Shown piece after piece: positions 8,980 to 16,352 of a stretch of 64,000 bases of DNA; positions within the stretch are counted from its first letter, which is position 1, and the number at the start of each line of letters is the position of its first letter. The notes beneath the pieces were generated by a model. The model ran no database searches. It was not told where the DNA came from and worked only from the letters and a program-made list of their open reading frames with translations. Made by a program: the position numbers and the translations under genes. The DNA comes from Myxococcales bacterium (GTDB lineage Bacteria; Myxococcota_A; Polyangia; Polyangiales; GCA-016699535), in contig JACKDX010000001.1 in assembly GCA_020633325.1 (NCBI GenBank), positions 1,116,001 to 1,180,000 of the forward strand, written 5' to 3'.

Positions 8980-9875
8980 AAACCATCGTGATCGCGAATG
9001 AAGCTGCAGGCGGTGGCCGCTGCAAGCGGCATGTTTCTCGGACGCTTGATGCCCTTCGCGATGGGGGCCTGGTATTCGACGTAGCCAGGACCCGGGCGCC
9101 TGGCGATGCGACACATCTCGCCCGCCGCGCCTACGACAATGGCGCGCGTCGCTTTGTAGTTTTGGGTGGCGACGGCACGACCTTTGAGGTAGTCAACGGT
9201 CTATTCCCGAAGCCGCACAAAGAGGATCCCATCGAGCTCGGTCTTGTGCCGCTGGGTACAGGAAACTCATTCTTGAGAGATTTTGGTATTGTTTCAAGAC
9301 AACAGGCACTTGCGGCGTTGTTAAGTGGAAGCCGCACGCCCTGTGATGTAGCGCGCCTTGAGCATCGAGAAGGTGTGCTATTTTTCATCAATCTGCTCAG
9401 TCTGGGATTTAGCGCAACGGTAGGAGCTTTACGTAATGCTCGCTACGCGCATTGGGGCACGCTGGGTTATGCGCTTGCGGTGAAAAAAGGACTTGGCGCG
9501 CTCAACATAAAACGCGCGCGCTTGCGCGTAGACGAGCAGCAGACGTGGGAAGAGATCGAGTTCGTGATGCTCTCTTTTTCCAACAGCCAGTTCACTGGTG
9601 GCCGTATGCGCATGGCGCCTCATGCGGATCCCACAGACGGCATGCTGGATATGATTCATGCGGGACGACTGAGTCGCTACCAGCTTTTGCGGGCGTTTCC
9701 AAGTATATACATCGGCACCCACGTTACTCGACCTCAAGTTCAAGAGACAAGGGTGCGAAAGGCGTGGTTTTCAGCCATCGATCCGCAAGCGGCTATGATC
9801 GATGGGGAAATCAAAACCATCACACCCCAATTTCTGGAAGTGCTTCCGGCCGCCCTCCAATTGCGGGTGGCATGA
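8976..9875 (+). CDS. Diacylglycerol kinase-like lipid kinase
   Basis: 299 residues from GTG 8976, which overlaps the ligase stop as GTGA; the frame extends upstream but the protein begins naturally with VKTIVIANEAAGGG. The catalytic-domain signatures are GGDGTTFEVVNGL (near residues 64-76) and PLGTGNSFLRDFG (near 91-103), diagnostic of the DAGK/sphingosine kinase/YegS family. These enzymes phosphorylate diacylglycerol or another lipid alcohol with ATP. Followed directly by PlsC, it may recycle or build phosphatidate, or phosphorylate a long-chain alcohol produced by the reductases (inference). The lipid substrate is not determinable here. Confidence 0.87.
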   Translation: MKTIVIANEAAGGGRCKRHVSRTLDALRDGGLVFDVARTRAPGDATHLARRAYDNGARRFVVLGGDGTTFEVVNGLFPKPHKEDPIELGLVPLGTGNSFLRDFGIVSRQQALAALLSGSRTPCDVARLEHREGVLFFINLLSLGFSATVGALRNARYAHWGTLGYALAVKKGLGALNIKRARLRVDEQQTWEEIEFVMLSFSNSQFTGGRMRMAPHADPTDGMLDMIHAGRLSRYQLLRAFPSIYIGTHVTRPQVQETRVRKAWFSAIDPQAAMIDGEIKTITPQFLEVLPAALQLRVA

Positions 9876-10633
9876 TGTTAAAGCGAGTCACTGATCACAT
9901 CGTTTCGGGCATGCTTTGGATTCTCGGTCTCTGCTGGGCGGTGCCTACGATGACGTTTTTGGCATGTTATTGGCGGATCACGGGTCGGCGGGGACTGGAG
10001 TGGCTCGTGAGGCTGCAATGCCGCGGACAGGTCGCGCTTACCGGGTGCAGATGGCGCAAGGTCGTGCATCCCGATGTCGATTCGAGAACCCCTTATGTTT
10101 TCATGCAAAACCATATTAACCACTTGGATTATGGAGTATTGGCCTGGGCGGTCCCTGGGCATCGTCTGCAAGGAATGGAACTCGAAAAACATTTCAAATA
10201 TCCGGTCTATGGCTGGTTTATGAAAGCCCGGGGAACTATTCCGGTGCGCGTGGGTGAGAAAAACCAGCTTAATCGTCTCGTAGAAGACATGCGCCAAAGA
10301 GTCTTCCAAGGCGACTCCATTCTCATGTTTCCCGAAGGCACGCGCACCCGCGATGGGCGGGTAGGCCCCTTTAAAAAAGGTGGATTTTATCTGGCGTGGG
10401 AACTTGGCGTGCCAATCGTTCCAGTGGCGGTCACAGGCATGTACGAGGTAATGCGCAAGGGGTCTTGGCTGATCCGGCCCGGGCAAACGGTCACAGTGCA
10501 CGTAGGCAAGCCCATCGTCACCCAGGGTCTGACGCGGCGTGAGCTGACACGGGTGGCATCTGAGGTGCGGGCAAGCATCGCTCAGCACGTCGATACTTAC
10601 ATCGAGAAACGCCACATCGGAGGCGCAACGTGA
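9872..10633 (+). CDS. 1-acyl-sn-glycerol-3-phosphate acyltransferase-like (PlsC family)
   Basis: 253 residues. ATG 9872 overlaps the lipid kinase stop as ATGA and gives an N-terminus with a membrane segment. The acyltransferase motifs are NHINHLDYG (His-x4-Asp, near residues 79-87) and FPEGTRTRDG (near 152-161). The family moves an acyl group from acyl-CoA or acyl-ACP to a glycerophospholipid, normally lysophosphatidate. It could use the operon's own acyl-ACP. A second, divergent PlsC-like protein is encoded at 14796-15833, so this one need not be the housekeeping enzyme. Confidence 0.88.
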   Translation: MMLKRVTDHIVSGMLWILGLCWAVPTMTFLACYWRITGRRGLEWLVRLQCRGQVALTGCRWRKVVHPDVDSRTPYVFMQNHINHLDYGVLAWAVPGHRLQGMELEKHFKYPVYGWFMKARGTIPVRVGEKNQLNRLVEDMRQRVFQGDSILMFPEGTRTRDGRVGPFKKGGFYLAWELGVPIVPVAVTGMYEVMRKGSWLIRPGQTVTVHVGKPIVTQGLTRRELTRVASEVRASIAQHVDTYIEKRHIGGAT

Positions 10634-11259
10634 GAGTAGAAATGTCCAAAGCCGCCCGTGCCACTCGTCAGCGCGACAAACGTAGGGCGCATATACTGCG
10701 CGCGGCAACGGGCGTGTTTGCGGAAAAGGGTTTCCATCAGACCCGCATTTCAGATGTAATCGCCGCCGCGGGCATCGCACGGGGCACCTTCTATCTCTAT
10801 TTCGACAGCAAGGGCGAGCTTTTCCTTGGCTTATTGCGAGAGCTGCTGGTACGGCTACGAAGCAGTGTAATTGGGGTAGATACAGGACCCGATGCCGCTC
10901 CCCTCAAAGGCCAGTTAGTTGATGCAGTGGGTCGCATTTTGCAGGCGGCAGTTGACGATCGTGCACTCGCGACCATTGTGGTGCGCGAAGCCATGAGCCT
11001 CGATGCCGAGGCGCGCGAGATCCTCGAAACATTTTATTCCAGCGTGCGACAGTTCATTGAGGAATCTCTCGCAAATGGTCGCAGCTTGGGGATGATTCGT
11101 GCGTTGGATGAGGAACTGGCGGCTTCTTGTATCTTAGGATCCGTGAAGCAACTCATCGAGGAGCTGGTTATGAGCGATTTCGAAAAATCGCTTAACGTCA
11201 AAAGAGCGGCGGTAGCTATTGTGGAGTTTGGTCTGCATGGAATCGGCGCGGAACATTGA
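10630..11259 (+). CDS. TetR family transcriptional regulator
   Basis: 209 residues from GTG 10630, which overlaps the PlsC stop; ATG 10642 is a close alternative start. The N-terminal helix-turn-helix is clear: FAEKGFHQTRISDVIAAAGIARGTFYLYFDSKGELF (near residues 28-64). The C-terminal ligand domain is variable, as usual. As the last gene of the lipid operon it probably senses an acyl-CoA or lipid intermediate and controls the operon (inference, FadR/FabR-like logic); no operator can be proposed because the operon promoter is outside the window. The last 44 bp overlap the 3' end of the helicase gene on the opposite strand. Confidence 0.9.
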   Translation: MRVEMSKAARATRQRDKRRAHILRAATGVFAEKGFHQTRISDVIAAAGIARGTFYLYFDSKGELFLGLLRELLVRLRSSVIGVDTGPDAAPLKGQLVDAVGRILQAAVDDRALATIVVREAMSLDAEAREILETFYSSVRQFIEESLANGRSLGMIRALDEELAASCILGSVKQLIEELVMSDFEKSLNVKRAAVAIVEFGLHGIGAEH

Positions 11260-14200
11260 TCGAAACATGCTCGGGATGGCACAACCAACGGTATCCACAG
11301 CCAATACTGTGACAATAAGCGATGGGACGGGCATGCTGGTATCCGGCTGGTTCCATGGTTTGTATTTGTTCGGCAAGGTCCACAATCTGTTTTTCCGTCG
11401 CTTTGGCATCGAAGGGTTTCTCTAGATATAAAGGCATGCGAACTTTCCGGTCGAGAAACTGAATTCCACGTCTGATAGGCATTTTGCTAACCCATGCACG
11501 ACGAAGTGCAAGGCTGTAAACCTCAAGTTGGAAGGCGTACGGATCGACGGGGGAGATGGAGTCCTTGGGGGATGTTACTTTGTAATCAATAAGTTCCAGG
11601 GCTTGCTCGGTCTCCCAAACCATGTCTATTTGGCCGTGAATGGTGGTCCCGTTTGAGCCATGGGCGAGGTGCAATGCAAAAGGGATCTCCTTATGCACGA
11701 TGCCATTGGCGGCGAGATCCCTTATGTAGGCGCCTGAGAAAAATGCCAAAAGACGTGCATGAACATCTTCTTGCAGCGAACCCGGTAACTCATCCACGAG
11801 ATCAGCGGCGGCTCGTTTGGGTGATTGAGCCGCCAACTTGAAGTCGAGGTTCTCCAGGAGCTGATGCACCCAGGTCCCTCGTTCGCGGGGATCCGCCGAG
11901 GCGGCAGTTTCCAGTTTAGAGGATTCGGGACGGGGATGCTGCGGAACATGTAGCAGGTGTATGGCGCGGTAGCGCCTGGGACATAGCGCAAAGTCCGAAA
12001 GTGCCGTCACGGTCAACTCGAAGTAGCGTCGCGCATAACGCCGAGGTGTTGGCTGCGTCGCGCAGAAAGCATTCTGAATGCTTGCGAGGTCCACCAGGGC
12101 TGCTGGTGTGGTCGATATATGAGAGGATGCTCCGGCGTGCGAGGTGGTCTTGAAGAGCCCTCTTGCAAGGAGTTCGGGTATGGCGTCTTGCATCAGGATT
12201 TTCATTAGGCCGCGTAGTTTGCCGCTCAAGATGAGATAGTCTTTGGCTCGCGTCACTTGCACATAGAAAAGCCTTTTACTTTCCGCTGTTTGACGGGCCA
12301 TGAGCCGGTCTCGGATGTGCTGGGATTGGGAGTCCATGACGCGGCGAAACTGGGCATCGCGCAACGAAACGGCAAGCCCGGAAGAAGATGTCGGGTCAAA
12401 CATTAAAGGAGAGATGAGCGAGGGTAGCTGCCGTCCCAGATCGGCCGCAAACACCACGGGAAACTCCAGCCCTTTCGCCTGATGCACCGTCATGACGGTC
12501 ATGACATCAGCGCCTTCAAGAGACGTTGCCGGCTCGAGATCGTAACTCCCCAAACGCTGACGTCGCAAAAAGTCCTGCACGATATCTCGCGAACTCTCAC
12601 CGCCGAGCTCGCGACATGTGATTTCTTCGAGCAGGCGGTCGATGTTACGAAGCTTTTGGTGTGGTGAAGGCATCGCAGCTGCCACGGCTCCATAATGACA
12701 AGCCGTAAGCAGAAGGCTGAGTGAGCGGCCCAGTCCCAAGATTTCGCTGCTTCTCTGGAGGCGAGACAGGTGGTCAATGCACGCGTGGAATCGGCTACCC
12801 TCGTCTTGGTCCATATGCGGCAGAGGGATGTTTCCCAGCTCAGTTAAGCCGGGCACGCGACCCTTCAGCGCCTTGGCCAACGATGTCAAAGCAGGGTCTG
12901 ACAGGGCGCAGAGCGGAGAGCGAAGTACGACGAAGAGATCTAACGTATCGTGGGCATTCAGCAACACCTTCGCCGTACTGATCAGATCGCGGGCCTCGGA
13001 ACTCTCCATGAGCCCGGCGCTACGGCCGACCAAGAAAGGAATTCCAGCTTTCTGGAGGGCCCGAAGATAGGACTGGATGTGGGTAAAGCGAGGTAACAGC
13101 AGCGCCATATCCCGAAACCCAGCGCCGCGGAGCGTTTTGCCGTCACGCACAATAGGCGTTCCCGAGCTCACCAGTTCCTGTACACGACTTGCAATCCAGG
13201 CCGCCTCGGTCTCCGGATCGAGAGTTGCCGATGGCTCTCCAAGGATCTCTCCGACAGCCCGGCCGTGAGGTTGGGATGGGCTTGAGGTATGGGGACTGGG
13301 GGCAGGTTCAAGACGCTCCCAATCGGCAAAACTCAGATCAGAAGGTTCCTCGGAGGAAGGCCGAAGTACGGCCGCGCTCAGCACATTGAGTGCTAAAAGC
13401 AAATCGGGGGCGCTTCGGAAGCTCGTTTGAAGTGCAGTTGTCGTGGCGCCACTGCGCGTTAACGTATCGACAAAGTCTTCGAAAACGGTGACATCGGCAC
13501 CGCGAAACCCATAAATGGATTGTTTCCTGTCGCCGACAATGAAAAGCCTCGCGTTGGAGTCCGTGTCAGGGATATCTGGCACAAGCAACTGGATGATATC
13601 CCTCTGCGCTGCGTTGGTATCCTGAAACTCATCGACTAATAGCGCCTCCATGCCAGCAGCCTCGTGTTTTTGAACCTCGGGATGCTCGCGAAGCACCCGT
13701 CGGGCACCGAGCGTGAGATCTTGGTAATCCACCAGACCATGTTCATGTTTGTATGTTGCGTATCGTGTGTCGAGATCGCAGAGTAAATCCACGACGATCT
13801 GCGCGCGGTCATGTGCGCGCGGCAATGCCCAAAGCTCTCTCACGGCTGTTCTGATAACTTGGGCGGGGACTAGATCTTTGAGAGCACCCTTCCCGCAAGC
13901 GTCTTCTAGCAGCGCGGCTGCGGCATAAAGATCATCGAGGCCAACCGAGGCTGTGGGGTATTGCGTGGCCAGCTCTCCGAGGCATTTCCGCACGCGCTCC
14001 TGGGCGGCTTTTTGCGCGCCGGTTAAAGAAGCACTGCCAATCGTATGGTGACTCTCGATAAGGGATTTCCACGCGACACTAAACTCCGTTGGGTGCCCCA
14101 TTTCCAGCTGGCCTAGCGCGTTATGGATGTGTGACTGGATGGCCTTCTTGCCCAACATGCCGCGCTTCAAAATACTTCGTGCATCGCTTCCGGACTCCCT

Positions 14201-14803
14201 TATGGCTCGATAAACACCGATCAAAACCGGGACAAGCCCTTGCGCGGTCCGCGGACGATTAAATCCGCTCCACTCCACCAAAAGCGCGTCAATGGATAGA
14301 TCTTTCTGCCTCAAACGCTCAAGGACCAAGTCTGTGACGCATCGTTCCAGTATCACATAGGATCGCTCTTCCTCCAGCACCTCAAAGTGCGGATCAAAGC
14401 CTGCTTCCATGGCATGCTCGCGAAGCAGCGACAGACATAGCGCATGAATTGTCATGATGCGAGCGGAGACGAACGTGTCGAGGAGGGTTGTGGCTTGATC
14501 CCGATTGAGCGTCCGCCCTTTTGTTTGAAGAGCTGCCCGAATCTGACGCACGGAGAATAGTGCTTGCGTATCCGGGATATTTTGTTGAATCTGGCGCAGT
14601 GCGCGGTGAATGCGCTCCTTCATTTCCGCTGCGGCCTTTTCCGTAAACGTGACAGCCACGACCCGTCGAGGATGAATGGGTTCGGGACGGTGTCCCGCGC
14701 CGATGATCAAGCGGAGATACTGCCCGGTGAGAGCTTCCGTCTTTCCAGTGCCGGCGCTTGCGCGCAGAACAGCGTGACGTTGGAACTCGAACAAGTCATT
14801 CAT
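11216..14803 (-). CDS. UvrD/RecB-type ATP-dependent helicase-nuclease (AddA-like)
   Basis: 1195 residues. The superfamily 1A helicase has Walker A ASAGTGKT (residues 15-22), VAVTFTEKAAAEMKERI, Walker B LLVDEFQDTN, GDRKQSIYGFRGAD and motif V/VI VMTVHQAKGLEFPVV with YVQVTRAKDYL. The C-terminal third is a PD-(D/E)xK nuclease: CPRRYR near residue 943, ELIDYK near 1071, and CHSIGCGYRWLC (Cys1164, 1169, 1175). Those four cysteines resemble the iron-sulfur clasp of AddB/Cas4-type nucleases. It likely resects double-strand breaks. No AddB partner is encoded nearby, which is odd. The start overlaps the stop of the upstream acyltransferase by 8 bp, and the 3' end overlaps the TetR gene tail to tail. 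Confidence 0.9.
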   Translation of the reverse strand: MNDLFEFQRHAVLRASAGTGKTEALTGQYLRLIIGAGHRPEPIHPRRVVAVTFTEKAAAEMKERIHRALRQIQQNIPDTQALFSVRQIRAALQTKGRTLNRDQATTLLDTFVSARIMTIHALCLSLLREHAMEAGFDPHFEVLEEERSYVILERCVTDLVLERLRQKDLSIDALLVEWSGFNRPRTAQGLVPVLIGVYRAIRESGSDARSILKRGMLGKKAIQSHIHNALGQLEMGHPTEFSVAWKSLIESHHTIGSASLTGAQKAAQERVRKCLGELATQYPTASVGLDDLYAAAALLEDACGKGALKDLVPAQVIRTAVRELWALPRAHDRAQIVVDLLCDLDTRYATYKHEHGLVDYQDLTLGARRVLREHPEVQKHEAAGMEALLVDEFQDTNAAQRDIIQLLVPDIPDTDSNARLFIVGDRKQSIYGFRGADVTVFEDFVDTLTRSGATTTALQTSFRSAPDLLLALNVLSAAVLRPSSEEPSDLSFADWERLEPAPSPHTSSPSQPHGRAVGEILGEPSATLDPETEAAWIASRVQELVSSGTPIVRDGKTLRGAGFRDMALLLPRFTHIQSYLRALQKAGIPFLVGRSAGLMESSEARDLISTAKVLLNAHDTLDLFVVLRSPLCALSDPALTSLAKALKGRVPGLTELGNIPLPHMDQDEGSRFHACIDHLSRLQRSSEILGLGRSLSLLLTACHYGAVAAAMPSPHQKLRNIDRLLEEITCRELGGESSRDIVQDFLRRQRLGSYDLEPATSLEGADVMTVMTVHQAKGLEFPVVFAADLGRQLPSLISPLMFDPTSSSGLAVSLRDAQFRRVMDSQSQHIRDRLMARQTAESKRLFYVQVTRAKDYLILSGKLRGLMKILMQDAIPELLARGLFKTTSHAGASSHISTTPAALVDLASIQNAFCATQPTPRRYARRYFELTVTALSDFALCPRRYRAIHLLHVPQHPRPESSKLETAASADPRERGTWVHQLLENLDFKLAAQSPKRAAADLVDELPGSLQEDVHARLLAFFSGAYIRDLAANGIVHKEIPFALHLAHGSNGTTIHGQIDMVWETEQALELIDYKVTSPKDSISPVDPYAFQLEVYSLALRRAWVSKMPIRRGIQFLDRKVRMPLYLEKPFDAKATEKQIVDLAEQIQTMEPAGYQHARPIAYCHSIGCGYRWLCHPEHVSINVPRRFHADQTPQ

Positions 14804-15833
14804 TTTGCAGCGCTTGATCTTTTAGCCAGGCGTCCATGTTAGCCCACCGTTCCAGGAACCATTTGCTCCTCTCTGAAGCGGCCGTAGGCACTTCACTGCC
14901 CGAACAGCGCCAAAACTTTAATCGTATGATCTTCCCCACCAAGTTGCCATGCCAGACATCCGAAAAACGGGCTGAACCTTGGAATCCGAAATGGGCGCAG
15001 AAAAGAACATCCGCGCCGGGAGCACTGTCCAAGAACGTCATGGCTCCGCCCATATGGGGGGGGAGCAGCCAGGTGAGCGATTTCGCGTATGCGAGCTGTT
15101 CGGTTTTACCCGTTCGTTCCAGTTCGGCGACAATGCGGGCGCGTTTGGCCGCAGTCGCGCGCGTGCCTTCCGGATATATGAGCGCTGCCTCGTCTGACTT
15201 GAGGTCTGAGACCATGGCGCGCAATGCTTTGATCTGCGAGAGGCGACGCGTGCTTTTGCGGTCGACAAAAAAGTTCTCCAACCGTTGTCCCACGACGTCG
15301 ATTGATGGATCCCATAACAACTCGCGCTTCATTACATATTTGAGGCGGAGTCCAAAGGGATAGGAAAGCAGATGGATAGGCAGAAGTGTGTCCGCCACAC
15401 TGCTATGCTGCATAAAAATCAGCGCAGGCCCCTGACCGCCTGCTGGATCATTTTCAATCTCCCACTTCATTTGAAAAATGCGGCTCGATGTCGCCACCAG
15501 AAAATGGGCCCATTTCCATTGCAACCGGTAGTTCCACGTCACAAAATCAGCCGCGGTGTGGTGGTCGCTCAGACGATATTTGAGCCATAATACAATCGCG
15601 CCTCCTAAGCCGTAGGCTTCAGAGATGAGGTACAGAACAACAAAGAGCAGTGTGCGTGTCGAAGCGAGATTCTCACGTCGAACCGAGTCAATAAGTAGGC
15701 TTACAAGTAAGAGCGCAGGAAAGGTTAGGACAACTATCACAAGCAGTCCCATAGAAATTCCAATCGACACGCACCGGCGCGACCAACGCGTGACCCAAGG
15801 ATCCTCGAAACCGGCGGTGAGGGGATTAGACAT
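14796..15833 (-). CDS. PlsC-like lysophospholipid acyltransferase, membrane-bound
   Basis: 345 residues from ATG 15833 (MSNPLTAGF). The frame is open to a GTG at 15929, giving 377 residues, but that would run across the rhodanese promoter and adds no recognisable sequence. Two hydrophobic segments lie at about residues 25-50 and 58-82, then QHSSVADT (His-x4-Asp acyltransferase motif, near 143) and YPEGTRAT (near 220). This resembles the LCLAT/AGPAT-like subgroup with an N-terminal membrane anchor rather than the short PlsC at 9872. It probably acylates a lysophospholipid at the inner membrane. It overlaps the helicase start by 8 bp, so the two are co-translated though functionally unrelated. 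Confidence 0.78.
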   Translation of the reverse strand: MSNPLTAGFEDPWVTRWSRRCVSIGISMGLLVIVVLTFPALLLVSLLIDSVRRENLASTRTLLFVVLYLISEAYGLGGAIVLWLKYRLSDHHTAADFVTWNYRLQWKWAHFLVATSSRIFQMKWEIENDPAGGQGPALIFMQHSSVADTLLPIHLLSYPFGLRLKYVMKRELLWDPSIDVVGQRLENFFVDRKSTRRLSQIKALRAMVSDLKSDEAALIYPEGTRATAAKRARIVAELERTGKTEQLAYAKSLTWLLPPHMGGAMTFLDSAPGADVLFCAHFGFQGSARFSDVWHGNLVGKIIRLKFWRCSGSEVPTAASERSKWFLERWANMDAWLKDQALQNE

Positions 15834-15912
15834 GTGTGCCCGGGGCTGCGCACCATAACAAATTTCTCGTGTGAGGGGCAGGGAGGAACGGCAGCGTTTT
15901 GCAGATTGCACC

Positions 15913-15942
15913 TTGTCGAAATCCACCACCCGCCCCTATACT
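15913..15942 (+). promoter_or_regulatory. Candidate sigma-70 promoter of the rhodanese-ppc operon
   Basis: TTGTCG at 15913-15918 and TATACT at 15937-15942 (five of six matches to the -10 consensus) with 18 bp between. Transcription would begin near 15949, leaving about 38 nt before the rhodanese ATG at 15987. This supports the short rhodanese start and argues against a coding region reaching back to 15834. Read by eye only. Confidence 0.45.
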
Positions 15943-15986
15943 GCGTGCGGTTCGAGGTGCATGGCCGCGCTGCTTTGGAGGTACCT

Positions 15987-16352
15987 ATGGAACATAGTCC
16001 GCGATTTTTGGCCCTGGTAGAGGAGGTAAAGACTTCTATCTCAGAATGTTCCGTGCCAGAGCTGGTCCGCTGGATGGCGAGCAGCAAACATGTGCATCTG
16101 ATCGATGTGCGCGAGGAGTCAGAGTATGCTGCGGGGCATGCGAAAGACGCCATGCACATCGGTCGGGGTGTCTTGGAGCGTGATATCGAGCAATTAATCC
16201 CCGATGTCGACGCGTGCATCGTACTTTATTGTGGCGGCGGGTATCGCTCCGCTCTAGCCGCGGAAAATCTAAAGAGGATGGGCTACAACGAGGTATATTC
16301 TCTGTCTGGCGGCATTCGGGCTTGGCGCGCTGCCGAGCTACCTGAGCAATGA
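15987..16352 (+). CDS. Rhodanese-like domain protein
   Basis: 121 residues. The frame is open from 15834, but ATG 15987 is preceded by a good ribosome site (ggagg at about 15977) and starts just before the rhodanese fold. The active-site loop is LYCGGGYRSA with the catalytic Cys near residue 82 (Cys-x4-Arg), and LIDVREESEYAAGH is the fold's conserved N-terminal strand. Single-domain rhodaneses carry sulfur as a persulfide on that Cys. The stop overlaps the ppc start by 4 bp. The link with PEP carboxylase has no obvious biochemical reason; sulfur relay or thiosulfate detoxification are both possible. Confidence 0.9.
   Translation: MEHSPRFLALVEEVKTSISECSVPELVRWMASSKHVHLIDVREESEYAAGHAKDAMHIGRGVLERDIEQLIPDVDACIVLYCGGGYRSALAAENLKRMGYNEVYSLSGGIRAWRAAELPEQ

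Noticed and set aside
9878..10780. Minus-strand frame of 300 codons over plsC and tetR
   Set aside because: Shadow frame; both plus-strand genes have full family motifs.
11216..14803. The helicase-nuclease as part of an anti-phage defence system
   Set aside because: No defence-type partner (methylase, restriction enzyme, Cas or toxin gene) is nearby; neighbours are lipid genes, and AddA/RecB repair explains it.
15834..15929. GTG start at 15929 for the PlsC-like gene on the minus strand
   Set aside because: It adds 32 residues of no clear type and overlaps the divergent promoter; ATG 15833 begins a normal N-terminus.
15834..15986. N-terminal extension of the rhodanese reading frame
   Set aside because: A promoter lies inside it and a strong ribosome site fits ATG 15987; the extra 51 residues have no family sequence.
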